DNA of 64,000 nt, from the NCBI GenBank assembly GCA_000635495.1, contig JFLW01000003.1:1-64000 (forward strand). The letters run 5' to 3'. The position numbers and the translations under genes are program-made. Under the pieces are notes generated by a model. It saw only the letters and a list, made by a program, of their open reading frames with translations. It searched no databases and was not told the origin of the DNA. Below are positions 28,114-37,386 of the stretch, piece after piece (positions within the stretch are counted from its first letter, which is position 1; each line of letters begins with the position of its first letter). The stretch is from Prochlorococcus sp. scB243_495K23 (GTDB taxonomy: Bacteria; Cyanobacteriota; Cyanobacteriia; PCC-6307; Cyanobiaceae).

Positions 28114-28818
28114 TTAACTAATTAATGAACCTATAGGATCCCCAGCAACAGCTTTAGAAATGTTCCCTTTTTTGAATATATCAAATACCATAATAGGGAT
28201 GTTGTTATCTTTGCATAGTGCAATTGCAGTACTATCCATTACTGCGATTTCATCGCTAAGAACTTGCTGATAACTAAGAGAGTTATATTTTTTTGCATCT
28301 TTAAATTTATTAGGATCACAATTATATACTCCATCAACTTTGGTCGCCTTCATAACAACTTCAGCATTTATCTCCGCTGCCCTCAGAGCCGCAGTGGTGT
28401 CAGTTGTGAAAAATGGATTTCCGCATCCACCTCCAAAGACCACAACTCTCCCTTTTTCAAGGTGCCTCATAGCTCTTCTTCTGATATAGGGTTCGGCAAT
28501 TTCCTGCATTTCTATTGCAGTTTGAACTCTGGTGGCAACTCCTACTCTTTCTAAACCATCTTGAAGTGAAATAGCATTCATTACTGTTGCGAGCATCCCA
28601 ACATAATCAGCTGTCGCTCTATCCATGCCATCTGCAGACCCTTTAAGCCCTCTAAAAATATTCCCGCCCCCAACAACTATTGCAAGTTCTACATTATTCT
28701 CAACTACTTTTGAAACATCCTCTGCAATTGACTGAACTATAGCAGGATCTATACCATAAGGTTTTTCACCCATTAGTGCTTCACCACTAAGTTTTAAGAG
28801 AACTCTTTTGTAAGTCAT
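28114..28818 (-). CDS. pyrH: UMP kinase
   Basis: The 234-residue hexameric bacterial UMP kinase phosphorylates UMP to [17 protein letters not shown] at the N-terminus, [10 protein letters not shown] near residue 48, [17 protein letters not shown] near residue 68 and the [14 protein letters not shown] segment are diagnostic. The order pyrH-frr is conserved widely. Length and motifs are complete. Confidence 0.97.
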   Translation of the reverse strand: MTYKRVLLKLSGEALMGEKPYGIDPAIVQSIAEDVSKVVENNVELAIVVGGGNIFRGLKGSADGMDRATADYVGMLATVMNAISLQDGLERVGVATRVQTAIEMQEIAEPYIRRRAMRHLEKGRVVVFGGGCGNPFFTTDTTAALRAAEINAEVVMKATKVDGVYNCDPNKFKDAKKYNSLSYQQVLSDEIAVMDSTAIALCKDNNIPIMVFDIFKKGNISKAVAGDPIGSLIS

Positions 28819-28945
28819 TCAATAATTATACTTTTAAGACCTTAGCAAGTAAAAGCACCAAATTTATTTTTTGTTCAGATATTGCTTGCGTCTTTAAACA
28901 TTTCTAAACCTGCCTAAAGAAATTTTAAATAGTAATGCACCTTAA

Positions 28946-29638
28946 CTAAAATTCAATGCACTTTTGTGCTTTTATTCCTTGTTCTTTAAATGGATGTCTT
29001 ATTAGTTTCATTTCTGTAACTAGATCGGCGTAATTGATAATTGAATCAGATGCTCCCCTGCCAGTTAAAACAATATGATTTTTCCTATTATTTAAGCCTT
29101 TTAAAAAAGTGATTATTTCCTCGGGTGCAAGATAACCAAGTTTTGTCGCAATATTAATTTCATCAAGAATGATAAGTTTATAAGATTCGTTTTGTATGTA
29201 TTTTTTGGCTAGTTGCCAAGCCTCTTGAACTAATTTTTCATCTCTTATTCTGTCTTGTGTTTCCCAAGTAAATCCCTCTCCTAATGAATGCCAAGATATG
29301 TTTGAAGACAAGTTTTTAAGTGCTTTTTCTTCTCCAGTTTTCCAGCCTCCTTTGATAAATTGAATTATTGCTACTTTATAGCCATGCCCTATCGTTCTTA
29401 AAGCCATACCTAAAGATGCAGTTGTCTTGCCCTTACCATTTCCTGTTAAAACAATCAATAATCCTTTTTTTGTTTTTCTGATTTGTAGTCTTTCGGCTTG
29501 AATATCTTTTCTTTGCTGCATTCTTTTTTTATAAGAGCTCTCATCGCTTTCCGGTGATAATTTACCTCCCATTCCAAGTTTATTTGCTTGATTATCGAGG
29601 TTCAATATTTTCTCGGAAGATGAAGGTTTTTCTTGCAT
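28946..29638 (-). CDS. cobO: Cob(I)alamin adenosyltransferase (CobO/BtuR type)
   Basis: The 230-residue protein has a hydrophilic N-terminal extension of about 50 residues and the CobO core with the P-loop LTGNGKGKTTASLGMA near residue 64, IQFIKGGWKTGEEKAL and the LIILDEINIATKLGYL strand. It transfers the adenosyl group of ATP to cob(I)alamin or its precursor. The N-terminal extension is also typical of CobO. The solitary recombinase gene lies 34 bases upstream on the same strand. Confidence 0.94.
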   Translation of the reverse strand: MQEKPSSSEKILNLDNQANKLGMGGKLSPESDESSYKKRMQQRKDIQAERLQIRKTKKGLLIVLTGNGKGKTTASLGMALRTIGHGYKVAIIQFIKGGWKTGEEKALKNLSSNISWHSLGEGFTWETQDRIRDEKLVQEAWQLAKKYIQNESYKLIILDEINIATKLGYLAPEEIITFLKGLNNRKNHIVLTGRGASDSIINYADLVTEMKLIRHPFKEQGIKAQKCIEF

Positions 29639-29672
29639 ATGACCCTTATTTTTATTTTATTATTATAAATCT

Positions 29673-30842
29673 TTAAATATTTTTAACTCTTTTAACTTTT
29701 AAAATTGCATTATTCACTGCTTGTTGTTGATCTCTTTTAGTAATCCAGTGATGATAAGTTTGAGTATGTAAACTAACCGAATGCCCCATCATTCTGGCAG
29801 CCACAGTATCAGGTAAATCATAAAATATTGTTCTAACTGCCCAAGCATGTCTTAGATCATAAGGTTTTATTTTTAAAGAGTAGCGCTTAAACTGATCTGT
29901 AATTTTTTTTCCAATATTCTGTAGGGTTGTAATTTTAAGGTCTCTATTAATATTTGGTAGAAGTTCTGGATTCTCACCAAGTTTTGACAATTCGAACTTT
30001 TCCACCCATTCAGGATGAAATGGCCAAACTTGATGTTCCCCAGTTTTAGTCGTAGGTAAAACTCTAATAATTTTGTCCCCAAAATCAGTAAGAGAACTTA
30101 AATCACAAAAAAATACTTCATGATTCCTTAATCCATATGTAGCCATCAAACCAAAAACAAATTTCCAAGACTTGTTTGGGATAGTCTCCCACAGTTTTTC
30201 TATTAATTCGTCTTTAGGAAGATCCCTAAATCCTGCTTTGTTCAGACCATATCCCCTAGAATTTAATTTCCAATTTTCTGGTAGTTCAATGTCTAAAAAC
30301 TTAGCCAAAACACTTAAAGAAGTAGCGCATTGTTTCCTACTTCTGGTACCTTCCTTATAACTTTCAAGTGTTTTTTGAAATACTTTTTCTAAAGCTTCAT
30401 TCTCATAGTCATTGTAAATATTTAGGATTCTTTTCATATATGGTTTGTAAGAACTTCTCCAAGTAGTTTTTCTAGTGCTGGTGCGAAAATCACTTTTATT
30501 TTCTTTAAAAAAAAATTCCTCAAATTGATTTAATCTTTTTGAGAATTCAAAACCATCTTTTTTTTCCTTTTTATAAGGTTTGCCTATCCAATTAATCCAA
30601 TCAAATTGATTCAATTCCAATTGCAAATTGATTAATTGTAATTTTTTTTTAGCCTCCTCTAATCCAGAAATATCAGCCTTTAAACCCAGAGATATTCTTT
30701 GAATTTTAAAGTTATTGTTATCTTCTTTGGAGGGTAGTGAACCACGAATATTTAACTTCTCTCCTCTTTTCTCAATTTTAAGCTTGCTGCCTTGAGTAGC
30801 AAATTTATCATTGACATTATTAATTTCCTGATTTACGTTCAT
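29673..30842 (-). CDS. Tyrosine recombinase (phage-integrase family), solitary
   Basis: The 389-residue protein has a long N-terminal region with a likely core-binding helical domain (about residues 100-190) and a C-terminal catalytic domain. Conserved positions can be placed: R239 in GLRNHE, K266 in TTKTGEH, R331 in YDLRHAW, H354 in MGHS and nucleophile Y363 in TYHHW. The box II histidine that normally precedes the second arginine by three residues is a tyrosine here (Y328). There is no tRNA, phage gene, repeat pair or change of base composition beside it, and neighbours on both sides are housekeeping genes. It looks like a resident chromosomal recombinase rather than part of an element. Confidence 0.85.
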   Translation of the reverse strand: MNVNQEINNVNDKFATQGSKLKIEKRGEKLNIRGSLPSKEDNNNFKIQRISLGLKADISGLEEAKKKLQLINLQLELNQFDWINWIGKPYKKEKKDGFEFSKRLNQFEEFFFKENKSDFRTSTRKTTWRSSYKPYMKRILNIYNDYENEALEKVFQKTLESYKEGTRSRKQCATSLSVLAKFLDIELPENWKLNSRGYGLNKAGFRDLPKDELIEKLWETIPNKSWKFVFGLMATYGLRNHEVFFCDLSSLTDFGDKIIRVLPTTKTGEHQVWPFHPEWVEKFELSKLGENPELLPNINRDLKITTLQNIGKKITDQFKRYSLKIKPYDLRHAWAVRTIFYDLPDTVAARMMGHSVSLHTQTYHHWITKRDQQQAVNNAILKVKRVKNI

Positions 30843-30907
30843 TTACTTATATAATTGACCATATAATGACGTTTTTAATGTTGATTTTCAATCTCCATAA
30901 ATTTTAA

Positions 30908-32083
30908 ATGGATAAAATAGGCGTCTTACTAATGAATTTAGGAGGGCCCGAACGTATTAATGATGTAGGCCCATTCTTATACAATCTTTTTTCTGATCCA
31001 GAAATTATCAGGACACCTTTCCCTGTTTTTCAAAAGCCCCTGGCTTGGTTAATTAGCACGCTTAGGAGCACTACTTCACAACAGGCCTACCTTTCTATAG
31101 GTGGAGGTTCACCTATCAGAAGGATAACAGAACAACAAGCAAGAGAATTACAATCTAAATTAAGGGACAAGGGATTTAATGCTACTACCTATATCGCTAT
31201 GAGGTATTGGCATCCTTTTACCGAATCTGCAATTGCTGATATGAAAGCAGATGGCATAGATCAAGTTGTTGTAATACCCTTGTATCCACATTTTTCTATA
31301 AGTACTAGTGGTTCGAGCTTTAGGGAATTAAAAAAATTGCGAGATGCTGATGACGAATTTAAGAAGGTTCCAATGAGATGTGTAAGGAGTTGGTTCAGTC
31401 AATCAGGTTATTTAAAGTCTATGGTCGAATTAATTTCTGAACAAATTTCACTTTGTGAATTACCTTCAAAAGCCCATATATTTTTCACTGCTCATGGAGT
31501 TCCTAAAAGTTACGTAGAGGAAGCTGGAGACCCCTACAAGCAACAGATTGAAGATTGTTCTTTACTAATTATAAATGAGTTGGAAAAATGTTTGGGTCAT
31601 AGTAACCCTCATACACTTTCTTATCAAAGTAGAGTTGGTCCTGTTGAATGGTTGAAGCCTTATACGGAAGAAGTGTTAGCTGATCTTGGAAGGTCAAATG
31701 TTAATGATCTGATTGTGGTCCCTATAAGTTTCGTTGGAGAGCATATCGAAACATTGCAAGAAATTGATATTGAATATAAAGAAATTGCTGAAAAGGCTGG
31801 TATTAAAAACTTTCGGAGAGTTAAGGCTCTAAATACTCATCCTACTTTTATTGAAGGTCTTAGTGATCTAGTGATTTCCTGCTTGGAAGGACCTCTAATT
31901 AATATAGAGGAGGCTTCTCAGTTACCTGAAAAAGTTAAACTTTATCCTCAAGAGAAATGGCAATGGGGTTGGAATAATAGTTCAGAGGTGTGGAACGGAA
32001 GGGTTGCAATGATTATTTTTCTTGTGCTTTTTATTGAACTTATTTCAGGCTCTGGACCCTTACATAAATTAGGCATCTTATAA
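30908..32083 (+). CDS. hemH: Ferrochelatase with C-terminal chlorophyll-binding (CAB/HLIP) domain
   Basis: The 391-residue enzyme inserts iron into protoporphyrin IX. The N-terminal [11 protein letters not shown], the [17 protein letters not shown] segment and [10 protein letters not shown] are ferrochelatase motifs. After the catalytic domain and a linker, the last 40 residues hold a membrane helix with the chlorophyll-binding pattern [12 protein letters not shown], as in high-light-inducible proteins. This tail is known from cyanobacterial and plastid ferrochelatases and is thought to couple haem synthesis to the chlorophyll state at the membrane. It is divergent from the recombinase gene. 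Confidence 0.97.
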   Translation: MDKIGVLLMNLGGPERINDVGPFLYNLFSDPEIIRTPFPVFQKPLAWLISTLRSTTSQQAYLSIGGGSPIRRITEQQARELQSKLRDKGFNATTYIAMRYWHPFTESAIADMKADGIDQVVVIPLYPHFSISTSGSSFRELKKLRDADDEFKKVPMRCVRSWFSQSGYLKSMVELISEQISLCELPSKAHIFFTAHGVPKSYVEEAGDPYKQQIEDCSLLIINELEKCLGHSNPHTLSYQSRVGPVEWLKPYTEEVLADLGRSNVNDLIVVPISFVGEHIETLQEIDIEYKEIAEKAGIKNFRRVKALNTHPTFIEGLSDLVISCLEGPLINIEEASQLPEKVKLYPQEKWQWGWNNSSEVWNGRVAMIIFLVLFIELISGSGPLHKLGIL

Positions 32084-32219
32084 AGAAAAATTGATATTTA
32101 TTTGAAAATTTTTAATTTTTTAAAAGATTTTTTTGAATATATTTCTGACATTACATTTCTAAATGAGGCAAAAGTATTTAATTGAGTTTAATATTTATAG
32201 TAAATATTGAATTTCTTTA

Positions 32220-33983
32220 GTGACCCTTACTTCGAGATCCTTTTCAAAGGGTAGTTCAAAACATGAAAATCCAGTTTGGATAACTGGTGCAGATGCACTA
32301 ATGGATTCTTTAAAAATTCATGGAGTAAAAGTTATATTTGGATACCCCGGTGGAGCCATACTGCCAATATATGACGCTGTTCATAAGGCAGAACAAGATG
32401 GTTGGTTAAAACACTATATGGTTAGGCATGAACAAGGTGGTTCACATGCGGCTGATGGATATGCAAGATCTACTGGTGAAGTAGGAGTATGTTTTGGAAC
32501 CTCAGGCCCCGGGGCAACAAATTTGGTAACTGGAATCGCCACTGCGCAAATGGATTCAGTCCCTCTAGTTGTAGTTACAGGTCAAGTCCCAAGACCTGCT
32601 ATAGGGACAGACGCTTTTCAAGAAACTGATATTTTTGGCATAACTCTTCCAATAGTGAAACATTCATGGGTAATAAGGGATCCTTCAGATATCGCAAAAG
32701 TAGTATCTGAGGCTTTTTTTATAGCATCATCTGGAAGACCTGGCCCTGTTTTAATTGATATACCCAAAGATGTAGGTCAGGAGTTCTTTAATTACCAAAG
32801 AGTTTTGCCTGGTGAGATTATTCCTAAAGGATTTAAAAGGAATGGAGAAATTAATGATTGCGATATCAACAAAGCAATTAAACTAATAGAAGATTCTGAA
32901 AGACCTCTTCTATACGTAGGAGGTGGTGCAATATCTTCAGGAGCTCATGATGAAATAAAAACTTTGGCAAAGAATTATCAAATACCAGTTACCACAACCT
33001 TAATGGGGAAGGGTGCTTTTGATGAAAAAGACAATTTATCAGTAGGGATGTTAGGAATGCATGGAACAGCTTATGCAAATTTTGCTGTAACAGAATGCGA
33101 TCTTTTAATTGCTATTGGGGCTAGATTCGATGATAGGGTGACAGGAAAATTAGATACTTTTGCACCTAATGCAAAGGTAATTCATATAGATATCGACCCA
33201 GCAGAAGTTAATAAAAATAGACGTGTAGATGTTGCAATTGTTGCTGATGTTTCAAAAGCTGTTCTGAAAATTAATGAATTATCTCTAAAAAATAAATTTA
33301 CTTGTCGTACGAAGAACTGGTTAGAAAAAATTGATTTTTGGAAACATAAACACCCTTTATATGACCCGCCTAAAGAAGGAGAAATTTATCCTCAGGAAGT
33401 TCTTTTAAAAGTGAGGGAACTTTCACCAGAAGCTTATATAACTACAGATGTAGGACAACACCAAATGTGGGCTGCTCAATATCTTAGGAATTCTCCAAGA
33501 AAATGGATTAGTAGTGCAGGTTTAGGAACCATGGGTTTTGGATTGCCAGCGGCAATTGGAGTAAAAGCAGCCTTACCTAATTCAGATGTAATTTGTATTG
33601 CAGGAGATGCAAGTGTCTTAATGAATATTCAAGAGTTAGGAACCTTATCTCAATATGGTCTAAAGGTGAAATTGATTATTATCAATAATCGTTGGCAAGG
33701 GATGGTGAGACAATGGCAGGAAAGTTTCTATGATGAGAGATATTCCTCATCTGATATGAGTTGTGGTGAACCTGATTTTGTAAAACTTGCTGAGTCTTTT
33801 GGAGTTAAAGGTTATTTAATTTCTGATAGAAAAAAACTACAGAATGAATTAAAAAATGCGCTTTATCATGACGGTCCTGCCTTGATTAATATCCTTGTCA
33901 GAAGAGGTGAAAATTGTTATCCAATGGTTCCTCCTGGTAAAAGTAATGCTCAAATGGTTGGATATGTTAATTGTGAAGACTAA
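32220..33983 (+). CDS. ilvB: Acetolactate synthase large subunit
   Basis: The 587-residue ThDP enzyme makes acetolactate or acetohydroxybutyrate, the first step of branched-chain amino acid synthesis. [16 protein letters not shown] near residue 38, the activating glutamate in [17 protein letters not shown] near residue 68 and the ThDP/Mg motif [15 protein letters not shown] with [13 protein letters not shown] near residue 490 are present. The start is GTG 32220; no ATG precedes the conserved N-terminus. No small subunit gene is adjacent. The stop codon lies at the foot of a long AT-only inverted repeat. Confidence 0.96.
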   Translation: MTLTSRSFSKGSSKHENPVWITGADALMDSLKIHGVKVIFGYPGGAILPIYDAVHKAEQDGWLKHYMVRHEQGGSHAADGYARSTGEVGVCFGTSGPGATNLVTGIATAQMDSVPLVVVTGQVPRPAIGTDAFQETDIFGITLPIVKHSWVIRDPSDIAKVVSEAFFIASSGRPGPVLIDIPKDVGQEFFNYQRVLPGEIIPKGFKRNGEINDCDINKAIKLIEDSERPLLYVGGGAISSGAHDEIKTLAKNYQIPVTTTLMGKGAFDEKDNLSVGMLGMHGTAYANFAVTECDLLIAIGARFDDRVTGKLDTFAPNAKVIHIDIDPAEVNKNRRVDVAIVADVSKAVLKINELSLKNKFTCRTKNWLEKIDFWKHKHPLYDPPKEGEIYPQEVLLKVRELSPEAYITTDVGQHQMWAAQYLRNSPRKWISSAGLGTMGFGLPAAIGVKAALPNSDVICIAGDASVLMNIQELGTLSQYGLKVKLIIINNRWQGMVRQWQESFYDERYSSSDMSCGEPDFVKLAESFGVKGYLISDRKKLQNELKNALYHDGPALINILVRRGENCYPMVPPGKSNAQMVGYVNCED

Positions 33984-34013
33984 TTTTTTAAAATTCCTCA
34001 TTTTAAAAAATTA
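33981..34013 (+). terminator. Terminator-like inverted repeat after ilvB
   Basis: A perfect 14-bp inverted repeat begins at the ilvB stop codon: TAATTTTTTAAAAT at 33981-33994 and its complement at 34000-34013, with a five-base loop TCCTC. The stem is only A-T pairs and no clean T-run follows, so it may be a weak terminator or an mRNA 3'-end protector. Confidence 0.45.
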
Positions 34014-34050
34014 ACTTTAAGATAATTTTAAAAACTTAGATATTTCTGAA

Positions 34051-34401
34051 TTGAAAAAATTATCAAAAATTTTAATTATAATCTGCTTGATTTTTCTTAA
34101 TCCTGTAATAGTAAACTCGGCCGAAATTCTTCAAATTAAGAGTTCAAATACTATTTTAGTGGGGGATCAAAATAGAAATTTAACTATTGGATTATTTTGT
34201 GTAGATGTAAATGAAAATGATGAGATTGAAGCGACTAATCTACTTAAGAGTGAATTCCCAAGGGGGAGTAAAGTGAAAATAAAGCCTTTCGGTTTCAAAG
34301 AGAATGTTTTGATAGCCAAAGTTTTTAATATTAAAGTTACTAAGGAGATGACTGAATTATTAGTCGCCAATAACTTAAGTAGTGCAATTTGTCCAAGTTA
34401 A
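34051..34401 (+). CDS. Secreted small protein, degenerate staphylococcal-nuclease-like fold
   Basis: The 116-residue precursor starts at TTG 34051 with a signal peptide (KKLSKILIIICLIFLNPVIV, cleavage probably near NSA-E). The mature part shows the pattern of an SNase OB fold: a strand ending TILVGDQNRNLTIGLFCVDV, an acidic helix region (ENDEIEATNLLKSEFPRGSKV) and a second strand pair ending ELLVANNLSSAICPS. The arginines and Asp/Glu pair of active SNases are not evident, so if the resemblance is true this is a non-catalytic member. I see no other family. Confidence 0.5.
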   Translation: MKKLSKILIIICLIFLNPVIVNSAEILQIKSSNTILVGDQNRNLTIGLFCVDVNENDEIEATNLLKSEFPRGSKVKIKPFGFKENVLIAKVFNIKVTKEMTELLVANNLSSAICPS

Positions 34402-34407
34402 TTATCT

Positions 34408-35190
34408 TTATGAGCAAATAAGATTCCATTGTCTTGAAATTGTTTTGCTTCTTCTCCAGGAATAAAATTCATTATTGAATTTGTATGTGCATAAATTTGA
34501 GATGTCTATATTTATATGAGGGATGTTCTCATTTAAAAGTTGTCTATAGGCAGATCTTTTAAGATCAAGTTGATTTAAGTTTTGCTCTCTGAAGTGATTT
34601 GAATCATTAAAACAAAAATCTTTTTTAGTTTTAGTTAATTTGACAGTTATGTTTTTGTTTTCTGCCTTTCTATAAAATTCTTGGAGAGTAATTTTATCAA
34701 CTAGATAATTTTCCTTGGAAATTGCTGGTCCTATCGCAACAAGTAAGTCATCTCTAGATGTCCCAAAAGTATCGAAAATTTTTACCAGATTTTTTATTAT
34801 TTTTTTTTCTAAACCTCTTCTCCCACAATGCAAGGTTGCTACATTTCTTGTCCTTTTATCTGCAAAAAATATTGGCATACAATCAGCTGTATAAACCCAT
34901 AAGTTTTGACTGCATTTATTGCCAACAAGACCATCTGCATCAGTCTTAGTTCCTTTTTGCGAATGAGATCCAAACGCTATCACATTACTGTGAATTTGAT
35001 TGGAAACACAATTTATAGAATTTTCATTAAAGTGATTCCCTAATAATTGAAGAAATTTCTCAGAGCAAGACTTGGTGAAGTATGCATGTTTAAAATTATT
35101 TTGACTAAGAATAGGTGATGAATAATACTCAAATTTTTTGTTTTGAATATAAATTTCATCTTTTGAGAAATATATTTCTTTGTAAGGAAT
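34408..35190 (-). CDS. Laccase-domain protein (YfiH/PgeF family), probable ATT start
   Basis: The family signature YTADCMPIFFADKRTRNVA, the LHCGRRGLEKKII histidine motif and the C-terminal NLCTYKFNNEFYSWRRS show a YfiH-type protein (peptidoglycan editing or purine nucleoside phosphorolysis in known members). A GTG at 34983 is the first usual start codon but would remove conserved N-terminal parts that remain in frame upstream, HAYFTKS and CVSNQIHS, which match the family's HxFxTR and QxHG motifs. The frame is open from 35220 without any ATG, GTG or TTG. ATT at 35188-35190 is preceded by AGGAG at 35199-35203 with eight bases between and gives 260 residues, a normal family length. It follows the Tab2-like gene by 22 bases. 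Confidence 0.8.
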   Translation of the reverse strand: MPYKEIYFSKDEIYIQNKKFEYYSSPILSQNNFKHAYFTKSCSEKFLQLLGNHFNENSINCVSNQIHSNVIAFGSHSQKGTKTDADGLVGNKCSQNLWVYTADCMPIFFADKRTRNVATLHCGRRGLEKKIIKNLVKIFDTFGTSRDDLLVAIGPAISKENYLVDKITLQEFYRKAENKNITVKLTKTKKDFCFNDSNHFREQNLNQLDLKRSAYRQLLNENIPHINIDISNLCTYKFNNEFYSWRRSKTISRQWNLICS

Positions 35191-35212
35191 AGTTCCTGCT
35201 CCTAATCTGAAT

Positions 35213-36118
35213 TTATGTAATTAATTCAATATCTCTTAAGATCCAGAATCCTGCAAATTTTTCGATATAAGGCGTTGACTGTATGGAAATAAATTGATAA
35301 CCAAAAGAATTTTTTTTATTCTCTAAAAACTTTGTATTCAAAATGTTGGCATCTTTTTCTGGTAAATCAGTTACCAGCCACTTATCATCTTCTGAAGCTT
35401 CAAGTATGAGCTGGTTCTTATTCATGAATAATTTAATAGGTTCTAAACAACTGAACCATGCAGAAAGTGCTAAAGATCTATCTTTGCTAAAAAGTCTTAA
35501 TCCTGGAACTAAGTAATTATCATCTAAATCTTGCTGAATTGGGAAAATATCTCCAAATTCTATAGGCCAATTTTCTGCTGATTTTAATTCGCCAATTGAT
35601 ATTTCAGAGATAGTTAAAGCATCACCCCTCACTGCTTCTGGCAGAGGTTGAGGAGGGTTTTCCATTTTAGAAGAAAAAGTAGGGGCTAATACACCTCTTA
35701 CATAACCTTTTTCCTTTGGATAAATCTCTTTCTCGAGAAATTCGATTCTATCTAATAAATCGTAAGTTCTCCTACTTACAATAGCCTCAATACCAAGGGC
35801 CTCCAGAGATTTTCTAATGATCGATTTCATTGACGACCTCCAAAATCGAACTATTGAGGGCTTCTCCCACCCTTGTTTTTTTGCTTCACTTATTGCTTCA
35901 TTTAGTGCTTTTGTAAGCCATACTGAGTTAACTTCATTGGCAGGGCATTTTTTATTCCAAAGGAAAATATCTTCTGTCTTATAACTTCTTGTAGAGCAAA
36001 TTATTAACTCCCACCTTTTTTTTCCGTTTGATTCAATAATTGGTCTTGAGTAAAAGTCTAATTCCCAATCTGAAATTTTTAATTTAAGATTAGATTCTAT
36101 TTTTTTGTTGATGTTCAT
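35213..36118 (-). CDS. Tab2/Atab2-like protein (DUF1092)
   Basis: The 301-residue protein matches the DUF1092 family of cyanobacteria and plastid-bearing eukaryotes: WELDFYSRPI near the N-terminus, VRFWRSSMKSIIRKSLEALG near residue 94, SRRTYDLLDR and YPKEKGYVRG, and FAGFWILRDI at the end. The Chlamydomonas and Arabidopsis members are needed for translation of photosystem I mRNAs, which suggests RNA binding; the bacterial role is less clear. Its ATG overlaps the stop of the S1-domain gene by four bases (ATGA), a sign of coupled expression with another RNA-binding translation factor. Confidence 0.85.
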   Translation of the reverse strand: MNINKKIESNLKLKISDWELDFYSRPIIESNGKKRWELIICSTRSYKTEDIFLWNKKCPANEVNSVWLTKALNEAISEAKKQGWEKPSIVRFWRSSMKSIIRKSLEALGIEAIVSRRTYDLLDRIEFLEKEIYPKEKGYVRGVLAPTFSSKMENPPQPLPEAVRGDALTISEISIGELKSAENWPIEFGDIFPIQQDLDDNYLVPGLRLFSKDRSLALSAWFSCLEPIKLFMNKNQLILEASEDDKWLVTDLPEKDANILNTKFLENKKNSFGYQFISIQSTPYIEKFAGFWILRDIELIT

Positions 36119-37320
36119 TTATCTTGTTCTTTTTTATCGAAGAGGGCTTTAGTTTTTAATGCTCTCTCTGTGGCTTCTTGCATAACTTTTTGCTTATCAA
36201 TAATTAATTCTCCCGCAGAGTTTTCCAGGAGTGCTGTATTGAGACCAATGCGCCCTTTTTCGAGGTCAATTTCAGATATCAAAGCTTTTATAATTTCCCC
36301 TTCTCTAAAAACTTCTCTTAAAGAACGAATCGATCCATTTGTTAGTGAGGATTGATGAAGAAGTCCACTAGCTCCCCCTAAATCAATAAAAAAGCCATAT
36401 GGTTTTACAGCTAAAACTTCTCCTTCAATTAATTGACCTAATTCTAGACTTGCAAATTTAGAAACTAATGATGCTTTCTTCTCAGAGAGAACTAATTTTC
36501 TAGATTCTGGATTAACCTCAAGAAAAGCCACTTTTAGATTTTTGCCAACAAAAGATTGATAATCTTGACCATCTTCAAGTTGGGATCTGGGGATAAATCC
36601 TCTTAATCCATCTACATCACAAGTTAGCCCACCTCTGTTAAATCCATTAATTAAAACGTTAATTAATTCTCCATTTTTTGCGGAACTCGATACTTTCTCC
36701 CAACTTTGCCTGAGAATTAATGCCCGAGCGCTCACTGTTACCATTCCATCAGCATTTTGTTCTTTGATAACCAAAACTTCCATTTCAAGGCCTATAGAAA
36801 ACTTTTCTTTAAAGTTAGTTATGACACCCAAACCACATTCTTTTTTGGGCATATAACCAGGTGCCTTTCCACCAATGTCAACATATAATCCATCACTTTC
36901 GATTGCTATAACCTTACCTGAAATTGTTTCTCCAGTAGCCCCAATTGGCTCATTTGCATTTAAAGCCTCCAAAAAAGCACTTTCATCAAAATCGAATTCA
37001 TCAACTGTTCTTTCTAATTGAAATTCTGTATTTTGCTCAGAAAAACTAAGCGGTCTATTTAAGTCTTTTTGAGTTAAATCTTGTTGACAAATATCAAAAT
37101 CATTAGTCTTTTCATTACTGTCCTCAATTTCTTTTACTGAATTATCTTTAATGATTTGAGGTTTGATTGCAATATTTTCTTTTTTTATATCTTCTTGCGA
37201 ATTGTTTTGCTCATTATTTATTTCTTGAGAATCTTTCTTGCTTATGTGAAGTACCTGAAGAGGTTTTTTATTGCCCTTTGATTGGAAATTATCTTGGGCA
37301 TTTTTATTACTTGCTCCCAT
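36115..37320 (-). CDS. S1-domain RNA-binding protein (30S ribosomal protein S1 homologue)
   Basis: The 401-residue protein begins with about 125 hydrophilic, asparagine- and lysine-rich residues likely to be disordered, followed by three S1 domains at roughly 130-205, 218-285 and 303-372 (KVIAIESDGLYVDIGGKAPG, NRGGLTCDVDGLRGFIP, VLAVKPYGFFIDLGGASG). Cyanobacteria carry short S1 proteins with three domains and often two paralogues; the long disordered leader suggests the second type rather than the main ribosomal S1. It shares an operon with the Tab2-like and laccase-domain genes. Confidence 0.85.
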   Translation of the reverse strand: MGASNKNAQDNFQSKGNKKPLQVLHISKKDSQEINNEQNNSQEDIKKENIAIKPQIIKDNSVKEIEDSNEKTNDFDICQQDLTQKDLNRPLSFSEQNTEFQLERTVDEFDFDESAFLEALNANEPIGATGETISGKVIAIESDGLYVDIGGKAPGYMPKKECGLGVITNFKEKFSIGLEMEVLVIKEQNADGMVTVSARALILRQSWEKVSSSAKNGELINVLINGFNRGGLTCDVDGLRGFIPRSQLEDGQDYQSFVGKNLKVAFLEVNPESRKLVLSEKKASLVSKFASLELGQLIEGEVLAVKPYGFFIDLGGASGLLHQSSLTNGSIRSLREVFREGEIIKALISEIDLEKGRIGLNTALLENSAGELIIDKQKVMQEATERALKTKALFDKKEQDK

Positions 37321-37386
37321 CGTAGGTAAAATAAGAATAATTAATTATTAACATACTCTAAATGTTAGTACTCAAAATAAAAATTA

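Noticed and set aside
29673-30842. Integrase as mark of a genomic island or prophage
   Set aside because: No tRNA, att-like repeats, phage genes or composition shift beside it; neighbours cobO and hemH are core genes.
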